Part shown: piece by piece, positions 1 through 9,356 of the stretch | Layout: every line of letters starts with the position of its first letter | Position numbering within the stretch: position 1 is the stretch's first letter | NCBI GenBank assembly: GCA_020002185.1 | Contig: CM034534.1 | Coordinates: 34,118,559-34,182,558, forward strand | Length of the DNA stretch: 64,000 nt | Direction of reading: 5' to 3' | Origin: Paraescarpia echinospica | Taxonomy: Eukaryota; Annelida; Polychaeta; Sabellida; Siboglinidae | Program-made: the position numbers and the translations under genes | The notes under the pieces: generated by a model | Seen by the model: the letters and a program-made list of their open reading frames with translations, nothing else | The model's database searches: none | Told to the model about the DNA's origin: nothing

Positions 1-2
1 TG

Positions 3-98
<96 letters not shown>

Positions 99-172
99 CT
101 TCCCTCTCTCCCTCCCTCCCTCCTCCCTCCCTCCCTCCCTCCCTCCTTCCCGTCCTTTCCCTTGCTCTCGCC
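1..172. repeat. (TGCC)n tetranucleotide array followed by TCCC-rich pyrimidine tract
   Basis: Bases 1 to about 98 are a nearly perfect TGCC tetranucleotide array that runs off the left edge of the window. Bases 99 to about 172 change to a CCCT/TCCC-rich pyrimidine tract. The true array length cannot be judged because the window starts inside it. Confidence 0.95.
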
Positions 173-179
173 CTTTGCT

Positions 180-984
180 CAATACGCAAGTTCTATTGAA
201 TTCGCATAAAAGTGGATATTTCTTTCAACAAGAACGTTGTTTGTATACATTGCATTTATACTGTATACTTTCCTCTCAGGGTGAAGTAATTACGAATATC
301 GAGTGTCATAATTTGCTGCAATGTGCATAGATCAGTCTCTGAGGCAATTGTTACAAATAACTCGATATAATTTATATACGCTGTAATATTTTGTAATGTT
401 TTGGAATTTTTACTGTTTTATGCCCTTAGAAAAGGCGTAATTTTCTGAGAAACAGAAATAAATCATTGTTGTTGTGCCGCCATGTCAACATGTGGCTCGT
501 ACAACCGTACTTTGTTTGTAATCTCATTTGGTACACCGAGCACGATACGTCTTACAAATTAACCGAAGAAAAGCGAGACGAAAACAAAGATTGATTTGTT
601 CTGGAGGCACCTAACAAAGTAACGAGACTAGTATAAACCCCGGGGTGCGTCATCACTGTTGGAGGTCTTGTGTTAAGCACCATGTAAAATGTCGATTAAT
701 ATGTTCTTTTAACCTCCAAGAAAAACACCGCAGTGCCTGTCGACGAAACACGATTTTCCCCATTGATTATATCGTTACAGAGGAGTATGTATAGGTTCCT
801 TGGAAAAAGAGTGGATGCATTCTTCAAGACGGCGCTTCCTGTTTTGTTCCTTCAAATTACACAGAACACGTTGGTGCTGTTTCCATCGCACTAACATCCT
901 TTGGCCGACTCATGCAAATCGAATCTGAAATTGTGCCATGTTTGTGTTATTAGCATTATATTATTATATAGGGTGCTGAGGCAT
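180..984. other. Non-coding stretch with a possible retroelement 3' tail
   Basis: No coding exon is supported here. Around 405-475 a short hairpin-like CCTTAGAAAAGG stretch followed by AATAAATCATTGTTGTTG resembles the 3' end and short simple-repeat tail of a LINE. The rest is unassigned AT-rich sequence. Confidence 0.35.
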
Positions 985-1187
985 GAACAAATCGCAAACA
1001 GGAATGGAAACTTAACAGTTTTGTTCTTCGTTGTCTACGTGCGATCATTGGCATAAAATGGCGTGATATATTTACCAGTCTTAAGATCCTGCAACGTTGT
1101 AAGCCAACACCATTCAGCAACATTCTCAAACACAGACGCCTAAGATGGATTGTCCAGTGACCGCCTCCCAAAGACCATCCTCTATGG
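985..1187 (+). pseudogene. LINE reverse transcriptase C-terminal remnant, 5' part
   Basis: The plus-strand frame reads LRCLRAIIGIKWRDIFTSLK, then a segment with HRRLRWIVQ, an in-frame stop, and PKTILYG. This is the usual order at the C terminus of a common invertebrate LINE polyprotein (a conserved LR-hydrophobic-IKWRD block, then RRLRW, then LPK-ILYGE). The frame is cut at 1187 by a hAT element and resumes at 3712 with E-F-S-E-G-K-R. Removing the hAT element and one copy of its 8-bp target duplication makes the two parts contiguous. It is a dead fragment without catalytic motifs. Clade is not assigned. Confidence 0.7.
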
Positions 1188-1865
1188 CAGCGGTATTTAA
1201 TCTTGGGGCAATTCGGGCATTTTCGGGGGATAAAACAAGCTGTTTAATGTACGGATTTTTCAGTAATTAATTCATCACGACTGCGCACTTGTAGCACGTT
1301 ACATTGAAGATATATGTTGCTGAAAGACGTATCAGAATTTCAGAATGTATCATGTTGAAAGTAAGAAGTCCCTTACAATCGGAGCCATGTCCAGTTTATT
1401 TAAACATCGAGACTCGTCATTGGCAAGGAACATGGGAGACAGATGAACCAGATATAACTTGAGCAGATATAACTTGAGAACACAACTTGTTCAGTGTTAC
1501 GGTACTCGCATAATGATGTCATGTTAAGATGTACCTGATGTTCAGACTTACGGTACTCGTATAATGCATTATTAAATAAATTGTTAGTTTATTATGAAGA
1601 TGTTTTTTTTTTTTTTTTTTTATTATTATTATTTTATTTTTTTACACGAATCATAGATTTCATTGCATATATGACATGAATAAGGAACACAAGCAATGTG
1701 TTGCTTCGTTCCATTTGATACGTAATGTATACATGTTTTATATTACTGCTACATCTGTGCTATACTTAACATTATGTATCAATAAAGATTATTATTATTA
1801 TATAACCGTGAACACTTAGTTTCACATGTGTTAGCAAACCTCTCGGTGCTTCGCGCTTCAATTGA

Positions 1866-2275
1866 ATGAATCAATATAATGTTGTCTATTGTGTACAATT
1901 GCTTGTACAGGAAAAGCCACTCCGCAAGAAGAGGAATGCATGTTCTCTAAACTGTTTACCACACAGTGCCATGATCCTCAGAATTGTCAGTGAATGTGAA
2001 GAAGTTGGATCCGATTTCAGTGTTCTACTCTTCCACGTGGAGAATCGATGGTTATCACAGACACAGCATTTCATCGTGTATAAAATTTTAATTAAGAAAA
2101 ATATCATGTTCTTGGAAAGAGGAGAACCGCTATGTACAGACCAAAATAAAATGTCAGGTGACGATATCAGACAAAGAGACTATTCGGTTATTATAGAGCC
2201 GGGCTATATTGCACAATGTTTTGGCGAGATCAACCAGCTGAACCTCTCACAAGAAAGAAATATGGTGAGTATTAT
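1866..2275 (+). pseudogene. hAT transposase fragment (ZBED5/SCAND3-like), central region
   Basis: An open frame beginning at 1866 contains SVLLFHVENRWLSQTQHF, which matches the conserved LLLHTEVRWLSRG block of hAT transposases of the ZBED5/SCAND3 type. It is followed downstream by INQLNLSQERN, matching the LNxLNLxLQGxN block. These two blocks normally sit about 70 residues apart in the middle of the protein, as here. The frame is interrupted near 2275 where homology changes to a Penelope-like element. The N-terminal BED finger is not recognisable. This is a relic, with no evidence of expression. Confidence 0.7.
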
Positions 2276-2279
2276 CACA

Positions 2280-2960
2280 GCTCAAGGTAATACTTCACCA
2301 CAGCTAAAGACAGAAAAGCAGAACTTGCACATGTCTACAGTGCCCTGAGAGCCAATGTCTACCCGGAGTGGGCGCTTGAAGTCCCGCCGCCTAGTGAGAA
2401 TAGACCACCTACTAACAACAACAGTGCAAAAACAATGAACTCGAACCGGCCCATGTTGGGATTACCATATGTTGCAGGCTTATCAGAGCAACTCGGACGA
2501 ATTTACATGTCACACAATGTGCACTTAATTGTACCATAAACCCACAAACATCCTCCATTCAGTGGTAGTGTACCCGAAAGAAAAAACAACAAAGAACACC
2601 AGTGTGGAACTATCTACCACATTACTTGCAATAACAACAGCAGCCACATTTACATCCGTGAAATCAAAAGACCACTCAGCAGAGGTTTAAAGAACCCACC
2701 AACCTGGATAAGCCTACAGGAGTAGGATAACATTGTCTGGCCGCAGGACACTCAGTATCCATGGACAACATGCAAGATCTTGGCGCGAGCACGGAACTGG
2801 CACAAGAGAAGTAAAGGAGGCCATCTACATCAAACAAAAAGCCCCTACAATGAACCGAGATCATGGATCGATACCACCTACCCGCCATCTACAACCAGAT
2901 CATTCCGCCAAAATCTGAGCCACGTCACATGACATCAGTGCGTGATCAAGATCCGCTGTA
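2280..2960 (+). pseudogene. Penelope-like element fragment: RT thumb end plus GIY-YIG endonuclease
   Basis: Successive frames read KAELAHVYSALRANVYPEWA and LPYVAGLSEQLGRIYMSHNV, the C-terminal thumb and linker of Penelope-like reverse transcriptases. Then come IYHITCNNNSSHIYIREIKR (the GIY-YIG block, with the YIG position reading YIR) and VKEAIYIKQKAPTMNR, the conserved VKEAIYVKxxxPxLNR end of the GIY-YIG nuclease. The last block is in the open frame 2733-2918. Several stops and frameshifts separate the blocks. The upstream reverse transcriptase is absent, as expected for a 5'-truncated insertion. It lies inside the hAT element, so it is the younger of the two insertions. Confidence 0.75.
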
Positions 2961-3059
2961 GACTGATCGAAACGTTGCAAGTTTCAAATACAGCTCCAAT
3001 ATAAATTTAAGTCTTGCTATTCAAAAGAGTAGCATATGTTTGCTGATTATATCATGCCA

Positions 3060-3470
3060 CACGTACATTATTTCCATAGAAGAGGCCATCCTTGGATATT
3101 TCCCTGATCTGGACCACTGAGAAGAATGCGTGAATAGTGATGCTTTTTCAGCGGATGAAGGAGTCGCCAAAGACGAAAGGTGAATTCCTTAGTTGGTTTG
3201 CGAGAAGATAGGACGCTGGAGCTGAAAGAAGGCGTTCATGATTCTAGCTGACCTGATAACTTTCTGATAAAAGGCTGGTGGTGAATACCCAATTCGTTCT
3301 GGCAGAGCACCCACAGTCCTCATCCCAAATGTATTGCTGTAGAGAACTGGCATTTGTACAAGGATCAAATTTAAAACTAAGAAATAAAATATATTGGATC
3401 TTTCCGATAATCTGCGACGTGGTCTAGACGTCATAATTACAGACTCTCATCTCAATGCTTATCAGAAAGA
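3060..3470 (+). pseudogene. hAT transposase C-terminal dimerisation region, decayed
   Basis: The plus-strand frame after the Penelope insert reads LDIFPDLDH, then further on a frame with ILDLSDNLRRGLD. This resembles the C-terminal hAT block (K-x-x-N-R-L-D-V-E-x-D-L-R-x-A). Stops interrupt it. The match is weaker than in the upstream fragment and rests partly on position between that fragment and the right inverted repeat. Confidence 0.45.
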
Positions 3471-3711
3471 TGCAACTTCACTAATACACTTTCATTTGTA
3501 AAATATTGCTTGTCATACGTTTGATCTCATTTTAATGATTGTGAAATTAATGTGTTGCTAATGTTATATTTTACTAATAAATTATTAAATATATTAATTA
3601 CTAAACGTTCTTACAAAATGTCCTTTTCTCGAGTTTGGTATTTAAAAATGGTGGGGTAATTTTGTTGACTCACTCAAGGGGTAACAAAACCAAAAAGATT
3701 AAATACCGCTG

Positions 3712-4010
3712 CTCTATGGGGAGTTTAGTGAGGGCAAACGCATTGCAGGCAGACCAAGACTTAGATACAAAGATGTGATTTCGAGATATTTGAAAGACTA
3801 CGACATCGACTTGTGCACTGCATGGCATAATGTTTCTGAGGACATCTAGGCGTCTGGCGAGTCTGTCTTCCCGCTGGTTCAGCTATTAACACCGAAGCTT
3901 ATCGGACAAACCAGGAGACCAAACGTGCGAAACGTCATGCCAGAAATCAACCCACATGAACGCAGCTATATGGCAAGAATTGCCTATTTAATTAAGACAA
4001 AAGCTGATTA
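3712..4010 (+). pseudogene. LINE C-terminal remnant, 3' part
   Basis: This directly continues the LINE frame broken at 1187: LYGEFSEGKRIAGRPRLRYK, then DVISRYLKDYDID and WHNVSEDI. It corresponds to the conserved YGEL-x-x-GKR-x-x-GRPRxRxKD C-terminal block of a widespread invertebrate LINE family. A stop follows the SEDI block. The next about 100 bases are still weakly open. Confidence 0.7.
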
Positions 4011-4082
4011 CTATCTGTTGATTCTATTTCCATCCAGACAATTCTGTTCGTAACTTTTAATCTACGTTCAACTGTCACCGCT

Positions 4083-4150
4083 AACTTGTGTGCGTGCGTG
4101 CGCGTTTGTGTGTGTGTGCGCGCGCGTGCGTGCGTGTGTGCGCGCGCATA
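4083..4150. repeat. GT/GC-rich dinucleotide microsatellite
   Basis: Alternating GTGTGCGTGC and GCGCGC runs form an imperfect purine-pyrimidine alternating tract of about 65 bp, a candidate Z-DNA former. It lies just after the LINE remnant. Confidence 0.85.
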
Positions 4151-4744
4151 AGTGTAATTATTAATTCCTCTATATGACGCCCACCTGTCAATAACCACTC
4201 ACCAAATCAATCATCTATCAATGACGTTCACCTGTATGTAACATTTGCGTGCGTGTTCTAATGATCTGGTAGTAAATCTCATCTGGACAGACCGTAGGGT
4301 CCACCAGCGTGTGGACACGTCCTGGTGCTGTACCTTTCAAAACCTCAACTATGGGCAAAAAGTACTAGGCAGATCACGCTCATTAGACTTGGTAGACAGA
4401 TCATCCACGACAGCGCTCTTGTGTGGCTGTAGAGTCCCGAATATAATGATGGGTTGGTACACATATTGTTGAGTGAGAGGACTACCGCGTCCGGGGTAAC
4501 CGACGTGCCGTCTACCTTGGCTGCGGCGAGAAGACAGCGAAGACCAAGGGGATAGTCGGGCCGGCAGCGACCCAGGTGTGAAGTCCGGCTAGGCAGTCTG
4601 AACGTGGAGACGTTGAGCGGGAAAGGTGTACGCTGAGGTGGAGGAAAGGTGATTGGAACTACTACGCATCCCGGAGACGAAGTGGACAGGAGACAGCAAA
4701 GACGATTAAATTGTGCAAGTACAGAACCATGAAATTGGGAGATC
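4151..4744 (+). other. Unassigned; possible start of a LINE endonuclease
   Basis: Most of this interval has no recognisable coding content. Near 4583-4620 the plus strand reads RLGSLNVETLSGKG, reminiscent of the WNVGTL start of an AP-endonuclease domain in LINE ORF2. A stop follows immediately, so this is a weak hint only. Confidence 0.25.
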
Positions 4745-4959
4745 ATATGGTCCCCCGGTTTCCGGTCATGATGCAGATCATGTTTCTGGTCATTATACAT
4801 ATCAGTGTCCTCTGTTAGCAGTCATGATACAGATAATTGTCCCTCTGTGGTCATAATACAGATCAGTGTCCCTCTGTTTGCCGTTATGATACAGATCATT
4901 GTCCCTCTGTTTGCGGTCATGATACAGATCATTGTTCCTCTGTTTGCGGTCATGATACA
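4745..4959. repeat. 33-bp minisatellite, left part
   Basis: About six imperfect 33-bp units have the core GTCATGATACAGATCATTGT followed by CCCTCTGTTTGCG. The array is interrupted at 4959 by the LTR retrotransposon and continues at 9357 on its other side. Confidence 0.9.
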
Positions 4960-5121
4960 TGTAATGAGCGCTACCTAAGACAGTACGCCATCTAGCGAGT
5001 AACCAAAAAAACATGACATGTGAATGACTCCATCTTGTCTGTCAGATGGGCTCGAATTGAATACATAATTTTGTGGTTCTACTAAGTTGTCTTGTCGTCT
5101 TTATATGTCGGAATCACCACA
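4960..5121 (+). repeat. 5' LTR of the Mag-like element
   Basis: This 162-bp direct repeat matches 9195-9356 with two differences by eye (GAGCGC/GAGCGT near its start and TGTCGG/TGTCAG near its end). It begins TGTAATGAGC and ends ATCACCACA. Confidence 0.95.
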
Positions 5122-5138
5122 TGGTGGCAGCGGGTTAG
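5122..5138 (+). promoter_or_regulatory. Primer binding site candidate
   Basis: TGGTGGCAGCGGGTTAG directly follows the 5' LTR. Primer binding sites of these elements begin with TGG, complementary to the CCA end of a tRNA. The tRNA species was not identified. The leader to 5250 holds repeated GGTCAGTCAGT motifs and no coding sequence. Confidence 0.75.
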
Positions 5139-5250
5139 TAAACCTTGCCAGTTCACAGTCAGTCGACAGTCCGTCGTCAACGGTCAGTCAGTGAATTCGA
5201 ACGATCAGCGAATTTGTACGGTCAGTCAGTAAATTTGAACGGAAAATAAA

Positions 5251-5871
5251 ATGCCGAAATTTAACCCGCCAGAGTCGATGTTATTCGACGCCCCGTCCAA
5301 ATGGCCGGAATGGAAAGAGCGGTTTATGCGGTTCAGGATCGCAACGTCACTGCATAAAGACGATCCAGAGGTGCAAGTTGCGTCGCTCATATACGCCATG
5401 GGCAGACAAGCCGAGAACATTTTCAAATCGTTTGCGGAGCCGTCAGAGGGCGCCACAGACCATCGAGATGACTTTGTCACAGTGATGCAAAAGTTCGACG
5501 AATATTTTGTGCCAAGGAGAAACACAATACATGAGCATGCAATTTTCTACCAACGTTCTCAGCAACAGGGTGAGTCAATTGAAGCGTTTGTGCGTTGTTT
5601 GCATGACCTCGCGGCTCACTGTCGGTTCGATAAACAAAAAGAAGAGAACGTGCGCGATCGACTCATAAGCGGCATGCTCGACAAAGAAATGTCGCAGAAA
5701 CTTCAGTTGGAGCAAGGCGATCTGACGTTGGAGAAAGCAGTCGACAGCGCGAGACACAGTGAGTTAGTCAAAAGTCAGAACACTGTGCCGATGTCAAACG
5801 TGAACTTTGTAAAAAAAAAAAGCGTAAACAGCAAGCTAGTCGTCATCAGCGCCACAGTCAGAGAGGCGTGA
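5251..5871 (+). CDS. gag: Gag capsid polyprotein of the Mag-like element (frame 1)
   Basis: The ATG at 5251 opens a 206-residue frame. Residues about 15-110 (KWPEWKERFMRFRIATSL, QVASLIYAMGRQAENIF) match the capsid region of Mag-type Gag, which assembles the virus-like particle in the cytoplasm. About residues 60-185 continue the capsid C-terminal half (DRLISGMLDKEMSQKLQLEQ). The frame ends shortly after an A11 run at 5811-5821 and therefore lacks the nucleocapsid zinc knuckles, which are in the next frame. Whether this reflects programmed -1 frameshifting or a lost A is open. Transcription would start in the 5' LTR. Confidence 0.9.
   Translation: MPKFNPPESMLFDAPSKWPEWKERFMRFRIATSLHKDDPEVQVASLIYAMGRQAENIFKSFAEPSEGATDHRDDFVTVMQKFDEYFVPRRNTIHEHAIFYQRSQQQGESIEAFVRCLHDLAAHCRFDKQKEENVRDRLISGMLDKEMSQKLQLEQGDLTLEKAVDSARHSELVKSQNTVPMSNVNFVKKKSVNSKLVVISATVREA
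5811..5821 (+). other. A11 homopolymer: possible -1 frameshift site between gag and pol
   Basis: Eleven consecutive A residues hold an in-frame A-AAA-AAA heptamer. A -1 slip here joins the Gag frame to the frame that encodes a basic stretch and then the zinc knuckles and protease. One additional A would make a single continuous frame instead. Confidence 0.55.
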
Positions 5872-7988
5872 GAGAGGAAGTCGTCGCGAAAACGCCATGT
5901 GGCCAATGTGGCTATGTGCATCGCTCGCCGGGCCCCGACGCATGTCCTGCTAAGGGGAAGACGTGCAATTGGTGTCGCAAGACAGGTCACTTCGAGAAGA
6001 TGTGTCGCGCCAAGTCGTCATCCATTCGCGAGGTGAAAATGCAGCCGGACGAGGAGTACTTCTGCGGGTCGGTCAGTTGCGATGACAGCAGTCCAGCGTG
6101 GAAGGTTGACCTCGACCTCAAAGGTCGTCCTGTGACCTTTAAAATCGACACGGGTGCCGACGTTACGGTGATGTCGCACGCGAGCTACGTCATGCTGAGG
6201 CCGCGACCGCCTCTCAAGGCGATCAGTGCAAACCTCAACAGTCCAGGTGGTCCATTGGACTGTCGCGAGCAGTTCATCGCCAGCACAGAGGTCAAAGGCA
6301 CCACCTATCACTTTCGTGTCATCGTTGTCGCAAATGACGTGGAGAACCTGCTGAGTCGTGGGGTTGCTTCGCGAATGAGTCTCGTCAGAAAACTAGACGC
6401 TATTACAGACGGCATCGGTTGTTTGAAAACAGAGCCGGTGAGGATCATCCTGAAGGAAGACGCGCAGCCATCAGCCCTCACAGTTGCCCGCAGAGTGCCT
6501 ATCCCAATTCTCCCCAAGGTCAAGGAAGAATTGGACCGTCTGGTATCTGCAGGGGTTATTGAGGTTATCACAAAGCCAACGCCATGGTGTGCTCCCATGG
6601 TGCCTGTCGTAAAAAAGTCGGGGAAGGTCCGATTGTGCGTCGATTTGAAAAATCTCAACCAGCATGTGCGTAGGGAGAGGTACATCCTACCCACCCTGGA
6701 GGACGTGACGTCGCGTTTGTCGGGCGCTACGGTGTTCTCGTCATTGGACGCCGAGAGCGGTTTCTACCAAATCCCTCTTGAGTCGTCAAGCCAAGAGCTG
6801 ACGACGTTCATAACGCCCTTCGGTCGTTACTGCTACAAGCGACTGCCCTTCGGGATTACCTCTGCCCCGGAGATCTTCATGAGGAAGATGGTCGAAATCC
6901 TCGCGGGGCTCGAGGGCACAATAGCATACATGGACGACATTCTAGTGTATGGGAAAGACGAGGCCGAGCACGAGACGCGCCTCGCGGAAGTCCTTAAAGT
7001 GCTTCGGGCAGCAGGCCTAAAGCTAAACGAGGATAAGTGTCACTATGGTCAAAAGGAAATTACGTTCCTTGGTCATAAGTTTACGCCAGACGGCGTCGTA
7101 GCAGACCACGAAAAGGTCGAGGCCATAACGAAATTGCCTCGTCCGACGTCTGTGCCACTTCTGAGGCAGATTCTCGGTATGGTCCATTACTTGGGTGCGT
7201 ACTTACCGGACTTGCATGTCGCCACTCGTCCGTTGAATGATCTGCTCAAAGGAGATGCGGTCTGGGCATGGGGTCCCGACCAGGAGAATGCGTTCAATAA
7301 GCTGAAGCAGCTGGTGTCGTCAACGCCAGTGCTCGCCTATTACGACGTAACGAAGCCGACCGTAGTGAGCGCAGACGCCAGTTCGTACGGTCTCGGGGGA
7401 GTGATCATGCAGGAAGGAAAGCCGGTCGCATTCTGCTCCAGATCCCTCACTCCGGCTGAGCAGAGATACGCCCAGATCGAAAAGGAGTGTTTGGCGGGGG
7501 TGTGGGCATGCGAGAAATTTGATCGGTTCTTGTGCGGTCTGGGTCAATTCAAATTACTCACAGACCACAAACCGCTTGTACCCCTCATCAACAATAAAGA
7601 TCTTGACAACACGCCACTCAGATGTCAACGACTTATCATGCGACTGATGCGATATAACGCTAAGGCGGAGTATTCGCCTGGGAAGAGCCTTGTCATATCA
7701 GACGCACTCTCGCGGAGTCCGCTCGCTCCGCAGATGCATCGTTCTTCAACGGAGGACGACGTGAAGGCTCACGTTGACCTCGTTGTGTCGAACCTTCCGG
7801 TGTCACTCGGGAGGAGAAGCGAGCTGCAGTCGTCTACGAGTGATGACTCAACGCTTCAAGCCGCCATTCACTACACCATAGCAGGGTGGCGCCGCTATGA
7901 ACAGGACGTTCCTGACAACCTGAAACGTCTCTTCAATGTCAGATGTCAGAAACCTCTTGTCAACGTCAAATGCCTTACTGATGTATGA
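5868..7988 (+). CDS. pol: Pol: zinc knuckles, protease, reverse transcriptase, RNase H
   Basis: This open frame has 706 codons; 5868 is a GTG and not a likely start, since the frame is open upstream to the A11 run. Two zinc knuckles lie at residues 11-26 and 33-46 (CNWCRKTGHFEKMC). An aspartic protease has the active site DTGA at 94-97. The reverse transcriptase, about residues 210-400, carries LPFGITSAPEIF and the catalytic YMDD at 354-357. RNase H follows (catalytic D503 in SADAS, then ECLAG and TDHKPL near 566). These enzymes copy the element RNA into DNA in cytoplasmic particles. No break is seen between protease and RNase H. The frame is lost at about 7930-7988, just before the integrase zinc finger. 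Confidence 0.95.
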   Translation: MREEVVAKTPCGQCGYVHRSPGPDACPAKGKTCNWCRKTGHFEKMCRAKSSSIREVKMQPDEEYFCGSVSCDDSSPAWKVDLDLKGRPVTFKIDTGADVTVMSHASYVMLRPRPPLKAISANLNSPGGPLDCREQFIASTEVKGTTYHFRVIVVANDVENLLSRGVASRMSLVRKLDAITDGIGCLKTEPVRIILKEDAQPSALTVARRVPIPILPKVKEELDRLVSAGVIEVITKPTPWCAPMVPVVKKSGKVRLCVDLKNLNQHVRRERYILPTLEDVTSRLSGATVFSSLDAESGFYQIPLESSSQELTTFITPFGRYCYKRLPFGITSAPEIFMRKMVEILAGLEGTIAYMDDILVYGKDEAEHETRLAEVLKVLRAAGLKLNEDKCHYGQKEITFLGHKFTPDGVVADHEKVEAITKLPRPTSVPLLRQILGMVHYLGAYLPDLHVATRPLNDLLKGDAVWAWGPDQENAFNKLKQLVSSTPVLAYYDVTKPTVVSADASSYGLGGVIMQEGKPVAFCSRSLTPAEQRYAQIEKECLAGVWACEKFDRFLCGLGQFKLLTDHKPLVPLINNKDLDNTPLRCQRLIMRLMRYNAKAEYSPGKSLVISDALSRSPLAPQMHRSSTEDDVKAHVDLVVSNLPVSLGRRSELQSSTSDDSTLQAAIHYTIAGWRRYEQDVPDNLKRLFNVRCQKPLVNVKCLTDV

Positions 7989-8537
7989 AGGCAGAATCGT
8001 CGTACCTGCCAGCATGCGAGCTGACATGCTAGATAGGATCCATAGAGGTTATCAGGGCGTTACGAAATGTCTTGAGCGAGTCAGGATGTCGGTTTGGTGG
8101 CCGGAGATCACGCGGGACGTCAAACGCGTAGTGGGAACCTGTGAGCATTGCCAGACGTACAGGCCTAGTCAGCACCGTTGATGACGACACCACTTCCCTC
8201 GCGACCTTTCGGGAAGGTGGCGATCGACCTGTGTCTCCACCAAGGTCAGAACTACCTCATCATGGTAGATTACTACACAAGGTGGATTGAGGTACTTCAT
8301 GTGCGGAGTACCACAACAGCGGCCTGCTTAGCGAAGATGAAGGACGTCTTTGCGCGGTTCGGACTTCCGGACGAAATTGTGTCGGACAACGGTCCGCAGT
8401 TTGTGTCGTCCGAGTTTAAGTCGTTCACGGAAGAACACGCCATCACTCACACGACGTCGAGTCCGTTTCTCCCGAATAGCAACGGGGAGGCGGAACGGGC
8501 TGTAAGGTCGGCCAAGGGGCATCCTTCGGCAAAGTGA
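7936..8537 (+). pseudogene. Integrase N-terminal zinc finger and DDE core, frame-broken
   Basis: The N-terminal HHCC-type finger (7936-8181) reads IHRGYQGVTKC and later CEHC. The second histidine of the usual H-x-x-x-H pair is tyrosine, so metal binding is probably impaired. A stop at 8179-8181 ends this frame. The catalytic core continues in another frame from 8178 (AIDLCLHQGQ, MVDYYTRWIEV, SDNGPQFVS, NSNGEAERAVRS), retaining the D, D and E of the DDE triad. The frame is lost again at about 8520. Integrase would insert the DNA copy into the host chromosome. This copy cannot make it as one protein unless the breaks are sequencing errors. Confidence 0.85.
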
Positions 8538-9161
8538 GCCGTGGATGGCTTTGTTAATCTACCGTGACACGGTCATGGCCGCCACTCGTCATAGCCCTAA
8601 CCAACTCCTGATTGGCAGACATATCAAAACGAACCTGCCAACGCCACCGTCAGCCGTGTCGATCCAGTGACGAGGAAGTTCGCGAACACGACGAGCGTGC
8701 GAAACGCTCGTACGCGCACCACTACAATCGTCGACACGGTGTGCGCTCGTTACCGTCCTTGTCGCCAGGTGACGAGGTGAGGGTGAAAACTCCTCAACAG
8801 GCCGACTGGGCGGAGAAAGGTGTGGTGACGACTCCCGCCGACACGCCTCGGTCGTTCATGGTTGAGACGTCATCAGGTGCTGTGTACCGTCGCAACCGAG
8901 GCCACGGGTGAGGGTGATCCGCCAAACCAGCCGATCTCACCTGTGCCCGTCGACGTGCCACTTGAGCCGGGTGTTGTGTCCAACCCGCCTGAGCTGCCGT
9001 CGAGTTCCACTCCGGTACCTCAGAGCCCAGGTTTGCGCAGATCCGCGAGACGCGGGCGTGGCCAAAAGCCTGATCGCTTGATCGAAATGTTACTTAGTGT
9101 GGTCATAATAACACCACCAGCGGTTGGCAATGTTGTGCCTGAGACAGGCCGTTTACTTTAA
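8522..9161 (+). pseudogene. Integrase C-terminal region, multiple frames
   Basis: Three successive frames carry family-like sequence: PWMALLIYRDTVMAATRHSP then a stop; RAKRSYAHHYNRRHGVRSLP to about 8911 (GDEVRVK resembles the SH3-like integrase tail); and SPGLRRSARRGRGQKPDRLI to 9161. At least two indels separate them. The last frame ends at 9161, 22 bases before the purine tract. Confidence 0.75.
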
Positions 9162-9183
9162 TCTGTCGTAATTGCTTAATTGC

Positions 9184-9194
9184 AAAAGGGGAGA
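9184..9194 (+). promoter_or_regulatory. Polypurine tract of the Mag-like element
   Basis: AAAAGGGGAGA immediately precedes the TG of the 3' LTR, the expected plus-strand DNA priming site. Confidence 0.85.
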
Positions 9195-9356
9195 TGTAAT
9201 GAGCGTTACCTAAGACAGTACGCCATCTAGCGAGTAACCAAAAAAACATGACATGTGAATGACTCCATCTTGTCTGTCAGATGGGCTCGAATTGAATACA
9301 TAATTTTGTGGTTCTACTAAGTTGTCTTGTCGTCTTTATATGTCAGAATCACCACA
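9195..9356 (+). repeat. 3' LTR of the Mag-like element
   Basis: This copy matches 4960-5121 apart from two differences by eye. It ends CACCACA and is followed by the target duplication ATACA and the resumed 33-bp minisatellite. Confidence 0.95.

Larger units (their letters stand above)
1188..3711 (+). mobile_element. hAT-superfamily DNA transposon, degenerate, with nested Penelope fragment
   Basis: The ends are perfect 15-bp terminal inverted repeats: CAGCGGTATTTAATC at 1188 and its reverse complement ending at 3711. The element is flanked by an 8-bp target duplication, CTCTATGG (1180-1187 and 3712-3719). The 8-bp duplication and CAGNGGT-type termini are diagnostic of hAT elements of the Charlie/ZBED-like kind. 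The inside contains decayed transposase pieces at 1866-2275 and 3060-3470, separated by a Penelope-like fragment. Length is 2524 bp. An AT-rich tract (1600-1640) and a LINE-like ATT tail near 1780-1800 also lie inside. The reading frame is broken, so the element cannot be autonomous. Confidence 0.9.
4960..9356 (+). mobile_element. Ty3/Gypsy LTR retrotransposon, Mag-like clade
   Basis: The element is 4397 bp long, with 162-bp LTRs (4960-5121 and 9195-9356) starting TG and ending CA. It is flanked by a 5-bp target duplication, ATACA (4955-4959 and 9357-9361). A primer-binding-site candidate begins immediately after the 5' LTR, and a purine tract ends immediately before the 3' LTR. The internal order is gag, two zinc knuckles, protease, reverse transcriptase, RNase H, integrase, with no envelope gene. 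Very short LTRs and the gag/zinc-knuckle sequence are those of the Mag (K02A2.6-like) group. The LTRs differ at only two of 162 positions by eye, so insertion is recent, yet the integrase half has several frame breaks. Confidence 0.95.

Noticed and set aside
4345..4800. 151-codon minus-strand frame left of the LTR element
   Set aside because: No recognisable motif, no splice context, and it runs into the 33-bp minisatellite.
6308..6694. Minus-strand frames opposite the pol gene
   Set aside because: They are shadows of the reverse transcriptase frame on the other strand.
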